Below are positions 63,565 to 64,000 of a stretch of 64,000 nt of DNA, piece after piece. Source of the DNA: Shouchella xiaoxiensis (GTDB lineage: Bacteria; Bacillota; Bacilli; Bacillales; Bacillaceae_D); assembly GCF_016907895.1 (NCBI RefSeq), contig NZ_JAFBCV010000002.1:186001-250000 (forward strand). Direction: 5' to 3'. The notes beneath the pieces are model-generated. The model did not search any database. It was given only the letters and a program-made list of their open reading frames with translations, and was not told the DNA's origin. How positions within the stretch are numbered: position 1 is the first letter of the stretch; every line of letters starts with the position of its first letter. A program made the position numbers and the translations under genes.

Positions 63565-64000
63565 GGAGAACCTCTTCTTTCACTTCTGTAGGATAGAGCA
63601 AGGCTTGCTTCTGTTTGTCTGTTAACTGAGTGACGGTCAGCGCGTATCGCCTAAATGAAAGCACGCTGCGCAAACCTGTTTCTTGCTGGATCGTGCCAAT
63701 TTCTTTGTCACTAAGAAGCAACCGTAAAATAAACGTATGGCGGAAGTGCTGGGCAGAGATGCCTTTGCGTAGTCCAGCCCGTGCGACTTCCGTTCGAATC
63801 ACTTTCTGGAGAGCAATCTCTGTTAAGGCTTTTGGCGCATCCCGGTCATACGACCAGTGATACGTTCTTCTCGTGAAGTCATAGGCGACAAAAAGTGGAT
63901 CTAGCGAATGAAACCTAGGACGCACTGGTTCCGGTATAAGCATTAAGTAAGCATGAATCTGTGTTGACGTCGCTTCATCTATGTAAAGGGTTCGTGAAAA
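63548..64000 (-). CDS. Tyrosine recombinase-like protein, C-terminal part, catalytic residues missing, cut by the window edge
   Basis: The frame stays open to the window end; the last 150 residues are visible. They form the C-terminal catalytic fold of phage-type integrases: a DPLFVAYD strand, a KGISAQHFRHTF helix, and a TGLRSVLSFRRY end. Against the usual HxLRHTF and LGH...Y patterns the HxxR first histidine reads Gln and the LGH histidine reads Leu. The Arg of HxxR and the Tyr nucleophile are present. The box I Arg lies outside the window. It overlaps the ABC ATPase gene by 17 bases, so it is probably cotranslated. Whether it is inactive or a shifted relative is unknown. Confidence 0.7.
   Translation of the reverse strand, partial: FSRTLYIDEATSTQIHAYLMLIPEPVRPRFHSLDPLFVAYDFTRRTYHWSYDRDAPKALTEIALQKVIRTEVARAGLRKGISAQHFRHTFILRLLLSDKEIGTIQQETGLRSVLSFRRYALTVTQLTDKQKQALLYPTEVKEEVLHETND

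Noticed and set aside
1-64000. tRNA, rRNA, CRISPR and insertion sequences
   Set aside because: No cloverleaf-like sequence, no rRNA-like block, no regular direct repeats and no transposase were seen on either strand.

Overview
The window is a continuous stretch of chromosome from an endospore-forming Bacillota, family Bacillaceae. The evidence is the sporulation set (dpaAB, spoIIIE, spoVS, cotE, tgl, tepA), a Gram-positive PolC, RNase J and RNase Y, and a gene order that follows the frr-to-hfq region of Bacillus subtilis almost gene for gene. The strongly acidic extracellular part of RodZ would fit an alkaliphilic or salt-tolerant Bacillus relative (Shouchella or Alkalihalobacillus type), but that is inference. 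No rRNA, tRNA, CRISPR array or insertion sequence was seen.

Layout. Bases 1-10727 hold the end of frr, then uppS-cdsA-dxr-rseP-proS-polC (isoprenoid and phospholipid precursors, site-2 protease, prolyl-tRNA synthetase, replicative polymerase). Bases 10741-17928 are the translation and transcription-factor operon rimP-nusA-rnpM-ylxQ-infB-ylxP-rbfA-truB-ribF, with its own promoter and a leader carrying two hairpins. Next come rpsO and pnp, each with its own terminator, then ylxY-mlpA-ymxH. The spore dipicolinate and lysine branch dpaA-dpaB-asd-dapG-dapA runs from 23428 to 28197. rnjB (long leader), tepA-ylzJ and spoIIIE follow, then ymfF-ymfH-ymfI, ymfJ, ymfK-rodZ, and pgsA-cinA-DEAD-box helicase, then recA.

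Between recA and rny, at 44295-47610, lies a four-gene operon absent from the B. subtilis order as I know it. It encodes a complete Mre11/SbcD-type nuclease and a Rad50/SbcC-type ATPase split over three overlapping genes: Walker A half plus zinc hook, a free coiled-coil peptide, and the Walker B half. It is the best candidate here for an unusual system. After it come rny-ymdB, spoVS, tgl (opposite strand), miaB-ymcA, cotE, mutS-mutL-methyltransferase-miaA-hfq. The window ends with a leftward unit: the C-terminal part of a tyrosine-recombinase-like protein, which lacks two expected catalytic residues, overlapping an ABC ATPase and its permease.

Regulation readable in the sequence: good sigma-A promoters before rimP, rpsO, recA (with an SOS box), rny and miaB; sigma-K-like promoters before dpaA and cotE; sigma-G-like promoters before ymfJ and, more weakly, tepA; and intrinsic terminators that separate most transcription units. 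Start codons were chosen from ribosome-binding-site spacing, so several differ from the longest open frame.
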